Shown piece by piece: positions 30,666-43,500 of a DNA stretch of 64,000 nt. Position numbers and translations under genes: made by a program. The notes under the pieces were generated by a model, which made no database searches, was not told where the DNA came from, and saw only the letters and a list, made by a program, of their open reading frames with translations. The stretch comes from Schistosoma haematobium (lineage: Eukaryota > Platyhelminthes > Trematoda > Strigeidida > Schistosomatidae), in NCBI RefSeq assembly GCF_000699445.3, contig NC_067196.1:92729864-92793863 (forward strand), in the 5' to 3' direction. The first letter of the stretch is position 1, and each line of letters begins with the position of its first letter.

Positions 30666-31149
30666 TTCGAACCTAGGGCCTTCAGTCTCGCTTAACCTAC
30701 TGGACTAGTATTAGTGAATAAATGAGCTTCAAATACATTCGTTACGTTTTACATAGTCTTAAGTTGACGTTTACAAGTCACACAGAATTGTTGAAATAAA
30801 TTTCATTTGGGGAAGATTACACATCTGTCATTGAGATAGAGACTGTAAGATGTATCGTATAATTTGTCGCCTTTTCTACACTTCAAGGTTCAGTTGTTTT
30901 AAATAGAAAGTAACGTTAGCCAATATTCAATGAATTAATGTTCACGAACATCATACAACAGGGTAGGTAAGGATATGATTGATATTAAAAACTGTTAGAT
31001 CCTAGATTCTGGTACTACAAAACTGAATACAGAAGGAGAAGTTAAGATTTATCTTTGAATTAAATTTGACTCTACATGTAAACAGTCCTTTCTGTTTTCA
31101 ATTGACCTGATATCAGCAGGTAACAGATACTTATATTAATAAGTGAAAA
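30666..31149. other. AT-rich DNA without recognised feature
   Basis: No gene or repeat recognised. Confidence 0.5.
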
Positions 31150-31683
31150 CAACCTGGTTGTAGTCCGTGTGGGTAACATAACTAATGGTTAGAGATATAG
31201 AGTAACGTGATTCAGAATCTTTCTCAACGACTCAGGTGCACTCATTCATCATCATCATCTTCTTCTTCTTCTTCGACTAGATCCATAGTTTCTGAATTTC
31301 TCATAAACTACTTTTTATTATTTCCCCAACTTGCATTTTCCTCTCAAATTATATCTTGGGTATCTGATCTATTGCATTACCATTAATACTATTACTACCT
31401 TCACTACTCTGAGATCAACGATTGTATGAAATATACGTATTCGAAAGTGATAAAGAGTGACTCGAGATGAACGAATAGATTGGCTTGTTCGGAAGCTAGA
31501 ATAAGCTATGTGGTGTTAACATTGCGACCGACACTACACTGTTACTACCTCTACTACTCTGAGATTTGCCCTGACATTTCATTTAGCTGTGGTGATGGGG
31601 TATAGCAATTTGAGCAAGCATACTTATGAGACAAGTTCTGTGTTGCTTATGACTGACTGACTGACTGACTGACTGACTGACTA
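31150..31683 (+). pseudogene. RTE 3' end with long (TGAC)n tail
   Basis: Diverged C-terminal codons (WLEI-like and CTHS) are followed by a TCATCATC/TTCTTC low-complexity stretch, an untranslated region like 30430-30640, and seven to eight TGAC units at 31652-31681. Confidence 0.65.
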
Positions 31684-32062
31684 ATTCATCATTCAAACAC
31701 ATCTGTATAGTACAATATCTTGATTATAAATCAATGGATTATTTACTCGGTTTGAAGCATATCGCTTGTGATATTACATAACTTGTGAGACCAAACAAGG
31801 TGGAGAGTTTATGAATCAAAGCTAAATGCTTTAACCACTGAGTTGCCGTTGTAACATTCATATATTTGTATGCTCTTTAATTTGAAAGTGACATTTTTGC
31901 AAGTATTAGCAAATGAATGAAACCTGAAACCATATCAATAGTACGATAAACAGCTTTATCAGTTTAATATGTTTCAAGACTTCATCGACTCAATTCATTA
32001 TAAGGTCCAACCTGAACCCAATTTACACTTCATGTTTTCTTACATGACTAAAATTTCTGAAT
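31684..32062. other. AT-rich DNA without recognised feature
   Basis: No gene or repeat recognised. Confidence 0.5.
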
Positions 32063-32140
32063 TGTACTTACTTACTTACTTACTTACGCCTGTTACTCCT
32101 CGTGAAGGAGCATAGGCCGCTCACCAGCATTCTCTGAATT
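32063..32140 (-). mobile_element. RTE 3' terminal scrap with (TTAC)n tail
   Basis: Five CTTA units, then GCCTGTTACTCCTCGTGAAG and CCAGCATTCTC: the last codons and tail of the TAAG-type RTE, inverted. Confidence 0.75.
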
Positions 32141-32679
32141 GTACACCATAAAGAATTCTTTCTTTTTCAGAACAGATATACCCACATCTACCTTATGAGT
32201 CACCGTTTTCCAAAGACCTAGACGGAGTATGCTAAGTTTTAGGCACCTAAACTATATACAAATAGCTTTCTTTACATACAACAGTTGTCATGTCATGGTA
32301 TCATAGAAGCAAGAAACTTTAAAGACATGATTTACATAAAAATGATAGGAGTTTTTGCAAAATTTAATGATATATGATGTTATTCTCTCACTAGGTATCA
32401 AGCACACATCTGAAAGATACCATTTGGAAGAATGTGAACTATTAAGATTCGTAACATTGGGATTTATTCATATCTTAATTATGAAGCCGGTATTTAATTG
32501 AAGTTCTTGCAGAACATAAGATAAATATAACATGATTGAAAGAATGAGGAATTACATTCCATTCACAGAGAATCCAACAATTGCCTTACCCCATCACAGA
32601 AGTTCTGTTAAGTATATGAGATTGGAATTAGTTACAAAAGTTTCAAACACTTAGGGATGACTTCTTGTATTTCAGTATA
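32141..32679. other. AT-rich DNA without recognised feature
   Basis: No gene or repeat recognised. Confidence 0.5.
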
Positions 32680-32950
32680 GTAGCCGGCTAACAATAATTG
32701 GTTTATACGCCATTTGTTTAGAATCAGGATTTTCCAACTCCCTTAGTTGAACTTTCCGTGTCAACCAGCGTATATTCACTTTTCGTACTCTCAATTTCGT
32801 AAACAACAGTATTGCCGCGAGAAGGTAGTGAGTAAGACTTCCCTGATAGTGGTTGTAGGCACGTGGCAATGTGAGAGTATTCTATGTGGGAAAGATGACT
32901 CTTCCTACCCTCTGACGTATCAGGGCCGTACCAAGATTCGAACCTAATAC
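32680..32950 (-). mobile_element. 500-bp retroposon, 5' half
   Basis: Minus-oriented partial copy. Its outer end, complement of GGTTCGAATCTTGGTACGGC, has a B-box-like GGTTCGAATC, hinting at an RNA polymerase III promoter in this family. Confidence 0.65.
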
Positions 32951-33054
32951 CATACGTTACGAACCCCATCGGATTATCCACTTAACTACTGAGAAGATAC
33001 AAGCAAACAATACCAAGTGAATTAACTATTAGTGTATAGATGAACATACATATT

Positions 33055-33266
33055 GAGATGGTGGAGAAGATTTATAGCTCAGGTGGATGATTTTGATGGA
33101 GTTTTGTTCTCTGAGCTGGATGGTTTGGTCGTGGAGCTTTCATCGTTCTTCTGAACGACATCATCAGCGCAAACTTCAGATAGATAGAAGTTTGTGCTGA
33201 TGATGTCGTTCAGAAGAACGATGAAAGCTCCACGACCATCCAGCTCAGAGAACAAAACTCCACCAA
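33055..33266 (+). mobile_element. full hairpin fold-back element, 13-bp target duplication
   Basis: GAACATACATATT occurs identically at 33042-33054 and 33267-33279. Between them lie the head GAGATGGTGGAGAAGATTTA with A-box-like TAGCTCAGGTGG, then two near-perfect inverted arms of about 85 bases (33093-33266) around a tiny centre near 33174. A transcript would form a long double-stranded hairpin. The hairpin core is made only of the family's own sequence. No protein is encoded. Confidence 0.88.
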
Positions 33267-33279
33267 GAACATACATATT

Positions 33280-34248
33280 AATGTATCTCATATCACTAAA
33301 GATCCTTCTTATAAAGAAAAAACAAACAAACAATAAGTGAATTAATTAATAAACTTCTTATTTTATTTCATTAAACAAGAATAGAATGAACAATATTCAT
33401 TGTTACCATGTGTTAGTAGTTAGTTATTAGTAGTGAATAAAACAAGCAACAAAACAACAAAACTGAGCACACACAAAAAAATACACAACAAATTAGTTCA
33501 AATGTCTAGTTATATAATATACCCTTATGGGTCAGGGTAATTTTACATTGGTTTTCAAAAGAACCAGGCATCATACAGACTTTCACATGACAACTCAAAC
33601 AGTATAGCTGAATCCTGCATCACAGGAGAACCAAACACTGAATAAGCTTTAACTTTATGTTAAAAAGTCTACAATATTTAAATATAAAATCAATTTAGTC
33701 GGTTAATGGTAATTTGAAAGGGGGAAAAAACATTAAAATAATACTGATTTGTTTTTTACATTCTAAATCTGTGAAATCATTTTTATAAAAAATTGAACTA
33801 GTTACTACACAATATATGAAATGTATATGATGTGTTGAGTTGCTGGGCAAACTGTACTCTCCCCCCCCCCACAAAAGGTAACAGATATATAAGTAAGTAA
33901 ATAAGTATGAGTTTTATCGATTGTTTGTTTGTTTGTTTTTATACAAAGTATAGATTTATGCAAACAAACAAAAAAAACAACAACAGAGAAATTAACAGAG
34001 GTAAATATCTATGGAACAATGGAACATTTTTATGAATTAACTTTACAATATTGATCATGAGAAATGTAAACAATACACTAGATGTAATATGAACGTGTAT
34101 ACAATGAACTCCGTTATAGTGAAAGTGTAGAACTAACCAACCAACCAACAAAACTCTATTGAATAAACTGAGATGCTTATTTGAATTACGATGAAAGAGG
34201 AGATCTATCTATCTATCTATTCATCTATGAATATATATGTCAAATTCG
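33280..34248. other. AT-rich DNA with short simple repeats
   Basis: Contains a CCCCCCCCCC run near 33861-33870, AAGTAAGTAAAT near 33892, GTTT units near 33921 and ATCT units near 34203-34218. No gene recognised. Confidence 0.6.
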
Positions 34249-34257
34249 GTAAAAGAA

Positions 34258-34289
<32 letters not shown>

Positions 34290-34312
34290 TGAAAAAGAAG
34301 AAGTTGCCCAAC
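34249..34312. repeat. GAA/GAG microsatellite
   Basis: About 60 bases of AAG units with a few GAG and GAT units, followed near 34400-34455 by an ACA/AAG-rich stretch. Confidence 0.8.
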
Positions 34313-34670
34313 TATCACCAATTCAATTTTAATTCCACTAATTTGAATAGATTTAAAACAATCTCTTCTGTTCATTGTCGTTGCAAACTGTCTCCCACAA
34401 CAACGTCAACAACAACAACACGAACAACGAGAAGAACAACAAGAAAAAGAAAAAAAAGAAACATTTTCATCAATATAAAAACTACTCTATAAATATCCAA
34501 TGAAAAGAAGTAACCATAATCCAATGATGAATCGATAACTTCCAGTTGGTTTTATTCCTTGAAAACAAAACAAAAAGAGAAAGAAAAAGTTTATTCATGG
34601 AAAATGAGCATTAAATGATACGTTGTATTTACATGACAAATTGTTGTCGTTGTTGTTGTTGTCTATTCTT

Positions 34671-34872
34671 TTGATGGAGTTTTGTTCTCTGAGCTGGATA
34701 GTTTGATCGTGGAGATTTCAATATTTTTCTGAACGATATCATCAGTACAAACTTCAGGTAGAAGTGAAGTGTTTGAATTTCTTCATATGTAGTATGAAGG
34801 ACGATGAAAACTCTACGATCAAACCATCCAGTTCAGAGAACAAAACTCTATCAAAATCATTCATCTGAAGTA
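34671..34872 (-). mobile_element. fold-back element, diverged two-arm copy
   Basis: Left arm from TTTTGATGGAGTTTTGTTCT, right arm ending CTCTATCAAAATCATTCATC and the head complement CTTCTTCATCATCT. Arms differ at many places, so this copy is older. I see no clear target duplication. Confidence 0.7.
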
Positions 34873-34914
34873 TAAATCTTCTTCATCATCTGAAAATCAC
34901 ATGTTATCTATATG

Positions 34915-35040
34915 TGTACGTCGAGAAATGGAGACAGACATGAGAAAAATGAACAAAAGTTGGATAGGACTGGAAAGGAAGGCCCAGGACAGAGTGGGTT
35001 GGAGAATGCTGGTCGGCAGCCTATACTACATTGGTAGTGT
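34915..35040 (+). mobile_element. RTE C-terminal fragment without tail
   Basis: Encodes an [20 protein letters not shown]...[17 protein letters not shown] stretch of the TAAG-type RTE. Confidence 0.7.
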
Positions 35041-35340
35041 GTATCTATACTGAGCGGATGTATTTTACTGTTTCAGTCATAAATGTGTACTTTCTTCAAA
35101 GTTAAAAAATACTCAGATTGTAAATGTTTGTTAATAGTGAAGATGTTTATTATCATTTAGTCATTATTGTCGATATAGAACTTGGGATCAATGTCAGTAT
35201 AACTTATATCAACATACAAAAACAGGGACAGATGGAGAAAATGAATAAGATGAAAATTAAAAAAAAAAGAAAATTCGCCTTCAAGTGGAAATCTGAATAC
35301 GAGAAATGAAAATGAAAAGTACTAAATGAAACGTTAGAAA

Positions 35341-35588
35341 TGACAACTTGTAGACTACTGAATCGGCATCCAGCAATTTTAATGTGTAACTTAAGGTTAA
35401 GCGTTCGTGTACGAGACCGAAGATTGTGGGTTCAAGTCCCATACGCGGGATCATGAATGCGCACTGCTGAGCAGTCCTATACTAGAACGAAACGGTTGTA
35501 CAGTGTTTCCAGCCATTCAGTAGCGGTCTAGCATTCAATTACTAAAAATTTGTACAATCTCCACAAACCTCCCATTCTAATAACAATG
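35341..35588 (+). mobile_element. hammerhead SINE, rearranged copy
   Basis: tRNA-like region (GGTTCAAGTCCC) and ribozyme region with CTGAGCAG, a mutated core. The start is scrambled, with inverse-orientation bases 35341-35380. Confidence 0.65.
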
Positions 35589-35908
35589 TCATGTTTGTTT
35601 AATCCCTTAACACTGATCGAATTCTATTTGTCAGGTTACAATGCAGACATCGATCTAAATGACTCGAGCTATGTTCCAACTTTAAGTAGTTGATTTACGG
35701 TAAATTATATTTCTATACTAGTTCATAACACCAAGTACACATTTCCAGGGAATATTTATGTTTCTCAGAAGCATTATCCTTACATCATAGGAATGTTAAT
35801 GTAGATAGGCTTCATTAGCATCATGAAAACACGACCCATTAAACTTTCAATTGCATAATAAAGATGTCAAAACTAATGTTTACGACCTGAAGAGTTTAAC
35901 ATATATAT
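35589..35908. other. AT-rich DNA without recognised feature
   Basis: No gene or repeat recognised. Confidence 0.5.
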
Positions 35909-36012
35909 ACGTTCTATTGTGGGACTCCTCAACAGTGCGCAACCAAGATCGCACCTCTCGAGATTCGAACCCAGGACCTGTCAGTCTCACATGCGAACGT
36001 TTAACCTCTAGA
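35909..36012 (-). mobile_element. SINE middle fragment
   Basis: Minus-oriented box B (complement of GGGTTCGAAT) plus half of the ribozyme. Confidence 0.65.
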
Positions 36013-36347
36013 ATATTCCTCAATTATTACAAAGTATCCCAATTATTTATTCAATTTCACTCGGAACTAGATTTGTTATCTTAGTTCATTAGAGTCATTA
36101 GAAATATATTTGCATACTACTTGAGACTTCCAAAATAATCATTAGAATATGCTTTTTGTTACCACGGAGTAAACGTGTTGTTGCTATCATTTTAATAAAA
36201 CTGTCCTTTTACACAGGCTGTTCAAGAACTGGTGACAAATTTATCGTGATTACTTTGAGCACATTCCTGTGATACACCATCATTAAACAATTGATTTGTT
36301 TTCTGTATTGGAATAAAATATTTTGAAGTATGTTTTCATTTCTAAGC
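36013..36347. other. AT-rich DNA without recognised feature
   Basis: No gene or repeat recognised. Confidence 0.5.
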
Positions 36348-36795
36348 AAAAATGGATAGTGCCTAGCCATGGAATCAAGTTTGATGTGCGTTTCGTCCTA
36401 TTTGGGACTCGTAAATTGGCTGTACCTACATCTCAGAATTGATGTTCACTCTGGAAGTCGAACTAAGTACCGTTCGCTTCAAACACATGAGGTTATACAC
36501 CTAGCTACTGAGTCCAGATATCCAGTTGCTTGTACAATGAGGTGAAGTTTAAATCCAATTAGTATTGTTTACTTGAATCTCCCCCATTGATGTTTTGCAC
36601 TGCAATTGATAAGTCTCTTGTAGGCATATGCACATACTGTGCGTATTGCCTCGATGACGTTTGAAGCGAACGGTACTGGATTCGAGTCTCAGAGTGAACA
36701 TCAACTCCGAGGTGCAGGTGCATCCAGCTGACGAGTCCCAAATTGGACGAAGCGTGAGTCCTGTTTTCCACTGTCAGCTACTATCCATCTTCGTT
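36348..36795. mobile_element. Smalpha-like SINE, inverted composite
   Basis: Bases 36348-36654 are a whole Smalpha unit in minus orientation. At about 36655 orientation flips to plus and the tRNA-like and ribozyme half repeats to 36795. Both ribozymes are damaged: the plus one reads GAAG instead of GAAA, the minus one lacks CTGA. The layout matches 17199 and 45822. Confidence 0.7.
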
Positions 36796-37231
36796 AATAG
36801 TGGAAATAATTTATATTTTGTTAGACAGGACGTGGACTGATTTCACCATGCTTGAAACGTCTCATTCAAATAAGATGTTAGAAGAAAGTTTTCATCAGTA
36901 TTATAATTTAATAATGAGGAATGTATTTAAAAAGAAAGTATATTGATCTATTTGTAACCCCATGGTGAAAATAATCAAGTTTCAATTATTCATTGAAGGA
37001 CTAAAAATTGAAGTTTCAAAGTAATCCAGCAATCAAGTACACATCTAGAAACTGTGCTTCCAGAGCTAGCAAAAAGAAATAAAAATGCTGAAACAGTGTT
37101 AGGACTGCTTAACCCAATAAATGATAATCGAGTTTAAACCAGAAAGTGACCTCTCCAACAACGTGCATTTCAGCGAGTGTTGATGCATCTATTGCAACTC
37201 AAATTCACTACTCTTCATTCCAAACGTCAGA
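36796..37231. other. 3' flank of the cholinesterase gene
   Basis: Would hold the 3' untranslated region on the minus strand. No additional coding exon or clear poly(A) signal could be fixed by eye. Confidence 0.4.
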
Positions 37232-37508
37232 TTATCTCTGGCCATCAGCGGAACGCTGTACTTTACAGAGAAAGACTATAAAACATAACTCACCACTAGA
37301 ACATTCACATGTATCGTTTAATATATCTGTCATGTCTTTCATTTCATGTAACCAAAACGCACAACGATCACGGTGTAATCCACTGCCGAGTTTAGTCTCA
37401 TTTTCTAGAATCAAATGATCAGGGTCGCTTGATATAAATCCATCAGTACGACGAAACAAAGGCCATTCTGGTATAGACACGTGACCATCATCACTTTTAG
37501 ATGGATGT
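37232..37508 (-). CDS. cholinesterase coding exon 3, C-terminus
   Basis: The acceptor TTTCGTTTTTAG precedes ACATCC; the first A completes Gly600. It encodes HPSKSDDG, then PEWPLF and RCAFW (Cys649), the typical end of the catalytic domain. The last 25 residues start near CECSS, hold a short hydrophobic patch LCFIVFL, and stop at TAA 37234-37232. Glycosylation candidates: Asn636, Asn664. The tail is short for a GPI-attachment signal and a strong GTGAGT lies inside it, so an alternative last exon is possible. Confidence 0.85.
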
Positions 37509-40500
37509 CTAAAAACGAAAACAAAGTCAAACAAAAGAATTTCAGATATGCGTAAACAATTAATGAAGTTAAAAACAAGATTACAGAGTAAAATAATATC
37601 ACTTTGTTTTTAAAAATGTGTTCATCATGCCTTAATTTTACAAGATTACCACCAAAATTCTTGAAGATGCATACGATTTTATGTTATGCTATTTTGTCGT
37701 GGTAGTTAGAAGAGACATCAGCCTCGTGGCTGTGGAGATCTCGGCTTTGATTACGAGATGTCATAATTGTTCTGATAGAAAATCCTTAAACTCAGGGTAA
37801 AGAGGTTTAATGGTTTGATTTGTTTATTCTGGTTGGGGTTTTTAGCGAGGCTGTTTTTTACCGGATGAGGTTGATGACCACACGCTAAACACTCTTTCTT
37901 TACCCGGACTTGGGATCGGCAGTATCCCTAGAAGTGCTACAGACGGACGATAGGTATCATGTATAAAATATTTGTTGACTGTATATATACTTCTCAGAAT
38001 TGTGATAGAAGTCTAGATTCATGAAAAATCTTAGGATATGCACATATGGTGAACAAACCAAATCTCTAGACATTGTATTTTCGTCTCAGCAAACAACTGC
38101 AGTTAGCACATGAGTGATGCCATATTGTCCAGTCAGTGTTTGAAACGCTCATAAACCAGAGTGAACTGTCAACATATACACTTCACCCTACAAAATAACG
38201 TGACAAGTTAAACTGGATTGGAATCTCTTCTTGTAGAACAACCATATTTACAACTTTTCATCTATATTTACAGACTGTCGAAGTGATTAAGACAGCATGA
38301 ATTGGTATCCATGACTCCTGGTCAAGAAAACGATTCCTAGGATCATCATTTGCATTGTTATTTTATGAGTAACTTGAATGAGATATTAAATCATTGACAA
38401 TAATATAAAATGCATTACTGTGAAACATTAATATATCGGCAACATTCAAAAGTAAATCTCTCGCGTAAATTATTCGACAGGAAACAATTTTAGAGTCTGG
38501 AATTATTTGTATGCTTAGTGTTGTATAGGAAGACAGTAGGCTGATCATTGATAATGAACTAAGCACACTACAACTACGTGATACATCATAGTTGGCTTAC
38601 CCAGTTTTAGCAAAATTAGTCCACATTTCCATCATTCTGGAACTGAATTTCTTTTCAGGATCTGTAAAACTATAAAATTGTTTTGAAAATTCTGGATCAT
38701 GTGGTATACCAAAAATATATTCAATTTCATAGCCATGCATAACACCTGTCCATGTAGGCATAGGAAGTGATTCAGTACGTTTATTAAAATGATATAGGAA
38801 TACTTTAGCATCTGGTAATCTAGCAACTTGTTCAGCAAAATTTAAAGTTGGACAAGCAAAGTCTAAATCACCGGCAAATTTATCTAATCGTCTGAGAAGT
38901 TCTTCATCTTTGATGTGTATGGTATCCGGATCATAGTAACCTTGTTTTGGACTGGAAATGAGTGGTAAATTATAATAATATGATGGTAATTTTGCTAGAC
39001 CAGGTCTCATATGAGATTCTTCTATTATCTGTGTGGCTGTGATCCAATAGAAATCGGCTATTTCTTCTCCTTGTTTAAATGGTTGTTTCTTACCAGCCAA
39101 TCCTATAGTGTCAGGCATAATAACTGAACCATTTGGGAATAGGAATTGCGTATCTTTTATTGAAATACCTGGGAGGAGGAAAAACATTGCCTCGTTGGTG
39201 TTAACACCAATCAATAATTCTGGTTTATCTTTTAATGCATTTTTGTCATGAAAAATTTGATCAGGATGTTTCGGCATAAGATGACCATCAATAACTGGTT
39301 GCAATGGAACATCGAAATACAATCGAGTACTTGTAGACTGACTTAATAGGAATGGTTCACGTTGATGATTTTTGGGTCGTAGATATTTTTTAACAGTATC
39401 ATAACGACGTTTACCAATAGCTACATTTATGCTATCCAGTTGATTAACAAGTGTTAATGGATCCAACTTTCGAAGACATTCCAAACTAGCTTTACGGTCT
39501 ACAGAAGGCGATTGGCAGCCACATTCCTGAGTGAACTGAAGCAGGAAGGAAAGAAAAAAAAACGGTTGTGATGCTTTTAAAATTTATCGTACACGTTGAT
39601 ATCTCGACAATATAGAAGCAATGTGGTCGAGGTTAAAAGAATTTTTGTGACCTTATCATGGTCATAGTGTCATCATCGAGCTATTTGTAAACACAAGAAA
39701 TACTATTCAAAAGACAACTTTTAGAAGTTGAAAGTTACAAAGGGTGTCAATTCATAGTTCAGATAAGAAGTTAAACCAGGGTCACGTTTTAATGTTAATT
39801 ATTTAACTGATACAATAGAGAAAACCATAATGTAAATAATAAATCAAATCTTTTCACATAGGAACTAATCGTGGTGAGACAATAATTTGTGGATGAAGTT
39901 TGAGCGGCACTAGATTGACTTTGAGAGTGTCTACCTCCTCACTGAGGTTATAAAGTAGGTTGAAGAATAAAGATTACGATTCAGAGATGATGGTTAGGGT
40001 CAAGAATCAGATTTACGGTTTTCATCACGAACTAACATCAGCTATAATACCAAAAACTCTGTTTCGCTAATTGGGTGAATGAGTGAACTTCGAGTCAAAA
40101 TTGAAGACCTATTATCCTAAATCGGATTGTGATTGTATTTGTCAATGTTTTGTAAACCAAGTATTCAATCAAATGTGAACTTATAGCGACTCACGTGCAA
40201 ATGGGTTTATTCTCATTTAACTCAGTTAAGCCTTTTTGCTAACTTATTTAACGGACAAAGTCGTCCGCACTATAACAACTTATTGTACCCTTATTATTTT
40301 GTGCTTGTATGAAATACGTATGCTTCAATATTGCTTACGGCCTACGCATTTATTCACTCTGCTAGTCTTACTACTAACCACTTATTTGATTCGATTACTC
40401 ATTCATTTCACATGGTATATATATGTCCATGTTATTCATACTCACTCACACACTCTCGTCTCGCTCTTGCTCTGGCTCCCGCTCGCTTGCTTTCCTTTCG

Positions 40501-43500
40501 GCATAACTCTTCTATGCTTGTTTAACGCATCTGTACATTTGGATATATGTGTGTGGTCTCGCAATAAACATAATCAACACTTCGTATTTGCCTTCTGATT
40601 AATATACCGTTGGGACGTTATATAGAACGGTTATCAAGACGAACTGTATACGAAGTTTAAAGATTATATCGAATACCGACCACCACAAACTCGACTTTTA
40701 AACTGAATTATACATCTTTTTTTATTACACAAACCATTTCTATATACATTTCACGAAGCCAATCAGAACTATGGGAAATATCAAACTCAACCCCCCCCCA
40801 CTCTCCCTCATTCCAGGTAAAATAATGAATAATTTCCCATATTATAGTTCATACCGTATATTCTATCTCTACTACTGATTAGTAGTATAGACTACTCAAA
40901 GAAAAGTTACAAATTCAAAGGAAACAAATAGACCACTGTATTACCATACAAACATAGTCATTCATGTATATTATATGTTTATGAGATTACTATATCTGCT
41001 ATCTACAATACATACACGTTGTTGTTATTACCACAAAACAACCAAGTTCATTTTAATGAATATTATTGATGGTTTTGAGGAAACAGTGTTCTAATAAAGG
41101 ACTGATTCTCTTCAATATAAAGGGTTTGTATAGATTGTTTGCACTTGAAGTTTACACAACACACACACTGACCTTGGTTAAATAATCACTGAGAACCAGA
41201 AAGCACTAGGCAGCTATTTCGTCTTTGAATTGAATTCTATTACTAGTGAGGTGAGTGAGAATTGGTTACACTGCTAATAAGTTTTATGCTAAAATGAAAC
41301 AGCTGATTAGTGTTCCCTCTTATTCCACAATGATCCAAATACAATCCGTGATATCAATTAAAAAGGGATTTATGAATTCATGTTACATTGATACACACTC
41401 AATTCATTATGCGTTTTCCTTGATTGATGGTGACTTCAACTACTTAAAATGATAAAAGAATCCATGTAATACCTGTAAGTCCATTAAAGTTTATCTTGTT
41501 CAGCATAACTGTCGTTCATATTAATGATTTTGAAGAAACGTTTTGGTAGTTTTACATAGTTTCACAAAACACTGTAATCAGTCTTGCTTTCCAATGAACA
41601 ATTGGAACCATGTTATCCGATATTAAATCTACAGTCTAATTTGATATGATAGAATAACTAACTAATGTCTTTTCGAAACCACCACTTTGTCTACAGTTTC
41701 TGTAACTAAAATGATCAGTTTTTTTTCATGAAGATTTTGTCCACTTTTCTCTTCATGTACTGACTACTTTTAAAGATTGATAATATTCTGTCAACGTTAC
41801 AAACTGAACAACCGCAGATTAATCATCAACCAGTGAATTGTGTGCAAAAGAATATTCCATTATCATCTGAATAGTTCAGTTGTAGTTATGATGATTGAAA
41901 TGCTGAAGTGTTTATTCTTTTTTTTATTCAAAGAAATCACTAGGTCTCTTACATTTGAAATATACTTCATTCAATGATCTGGTACAAATTTATGTACTTG
42001 ATTCTGAATCATCATGTTTCCGTGATGAGTAGCAATACTACCAAGTTCCCTAAAGTCAAGCAAATATCAAGGGATTGCAACTTGTGATTCGATAATTCAA
42101 AGCTAAGTACTTTAGGAATTCATATTTACATAATAAGAATCTATCTTCAGAGTTTGATGATTCCTTCTAAGATGAAACCAGTGTTCGATGTCACAATTTG
42201 ATAATGAGAGAAATCTATGAACTCCATAATGTGACTTTGAAGTTTCCATTTAACTGTAACACACTTTAAGACAATATATTACAGATCATGGAGCTTCATT
42301 GATCCCTAAATTAATGGATATATATATGTGTATATCGAAATTAGTTTATATGATCACAAATACATCAGTATTACATTACTGAATTACTTAATTACTTATT
42401 AGATTGTAACTAAAATCTGTGTCGTATAATAAATAACTAACACTTTACATTTATAGGATAGGAGTTACTTACTAAAGTTCATTCATTAATGGAGTTGTAA
42501 TGAAAGTACCACACACACACACACACACTCTCTCTCTGTTGTGCATTACAAAGGTAGCAAACACATTAGTAATATGGCAAATATACAAAATCAGTGTGAT
42601 TTTGTATTGTAGAATCATTTAGAATAAATTAAGTGATGTGGTTTCTTAGTACCAATATGGTTGATTGAGTGTTTGTTTGTTGAAAGAATTTCAGCTTAAT
42701 GTATGTATGTAGGAAAATAGTTCATCAGTAAAACTTTATACTGTAATGAAACATTTAATGGTTTTTTTAATCAATGCTAATTGACTGAAAATTTGTTACG
42801 ATCACTACAACAGAGGAATCTGTTACAAGATTGACTTCGAATGAACTTGATAAACATGAAATAGTTCATTTTACGAAGATTATGTGACAGACTGAGTTAG
42901 AGAATGCTGATCGACGGCCTATTCTTCATTGGAGGTATTTCGCTTAGAAATGAAAGTCGGTAATGTGAAGAAAAACAACAACGGAACTATCATATACGTA
43001 AGAAATAAATTTAAAAGTTCATTGTTACACTATTCAAGCTTTTTAGATGATTCTTCGTTTTCATAATTCAAATCACCAGTCGAACTAATCTATACCACCA
43101 TTGAAAACCTGGAACCATTGGACGACCATTTTGTTTGAGTATGAGACTTTACAATAATGTATATATATTAGAGTTGTTGAGCTGAATGGTTAAATTGTAA
43201 ATGACCCACATTCAAATTCTTGTTAAAAGCTGCTAACCTTCTTATTCTTCATTTCTTTAAACTCGGCTTTAATGAATAAGTGTCAACATTTCAAGAAATG
43301 AACTTCATAATTAAGAAATTTCGTCTAAATTTGATCGAATAGTTTCATAGCACTTGGGCGCCGAGTTGATGTGAGACGTTAAAGAGGAAGAATATGTTAC
43401 CCCTACTGATACGAGTCAACCTATGTTCACTAGTGACTGGCTTCAAGAGGTATATCCTGGAGTTCTAATGGGAAGCAGTGATCAGTGGTGTTCAACCGGG

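Noticed and set aside
31640..31683. A CRISPR-like or satellite array of TGAC units
   Set aside because: It is the short tail of an RTE element; units are 4 bp without spacers.
33939..34151. Hydrophobic minus-strand frame as a possible GPI-signal exon for the cholinesterase
   Set aside because: Its only plausible acceptor gives a phase that does not match the alternative donor at 37293, and it lies more than 3 kb away.
40236..40598. A 120-codon hydrophobic open frame inside intron 1
   Set aside because: It arises from CT-rich sequence, shows no domain, and lies antisense within an intron.
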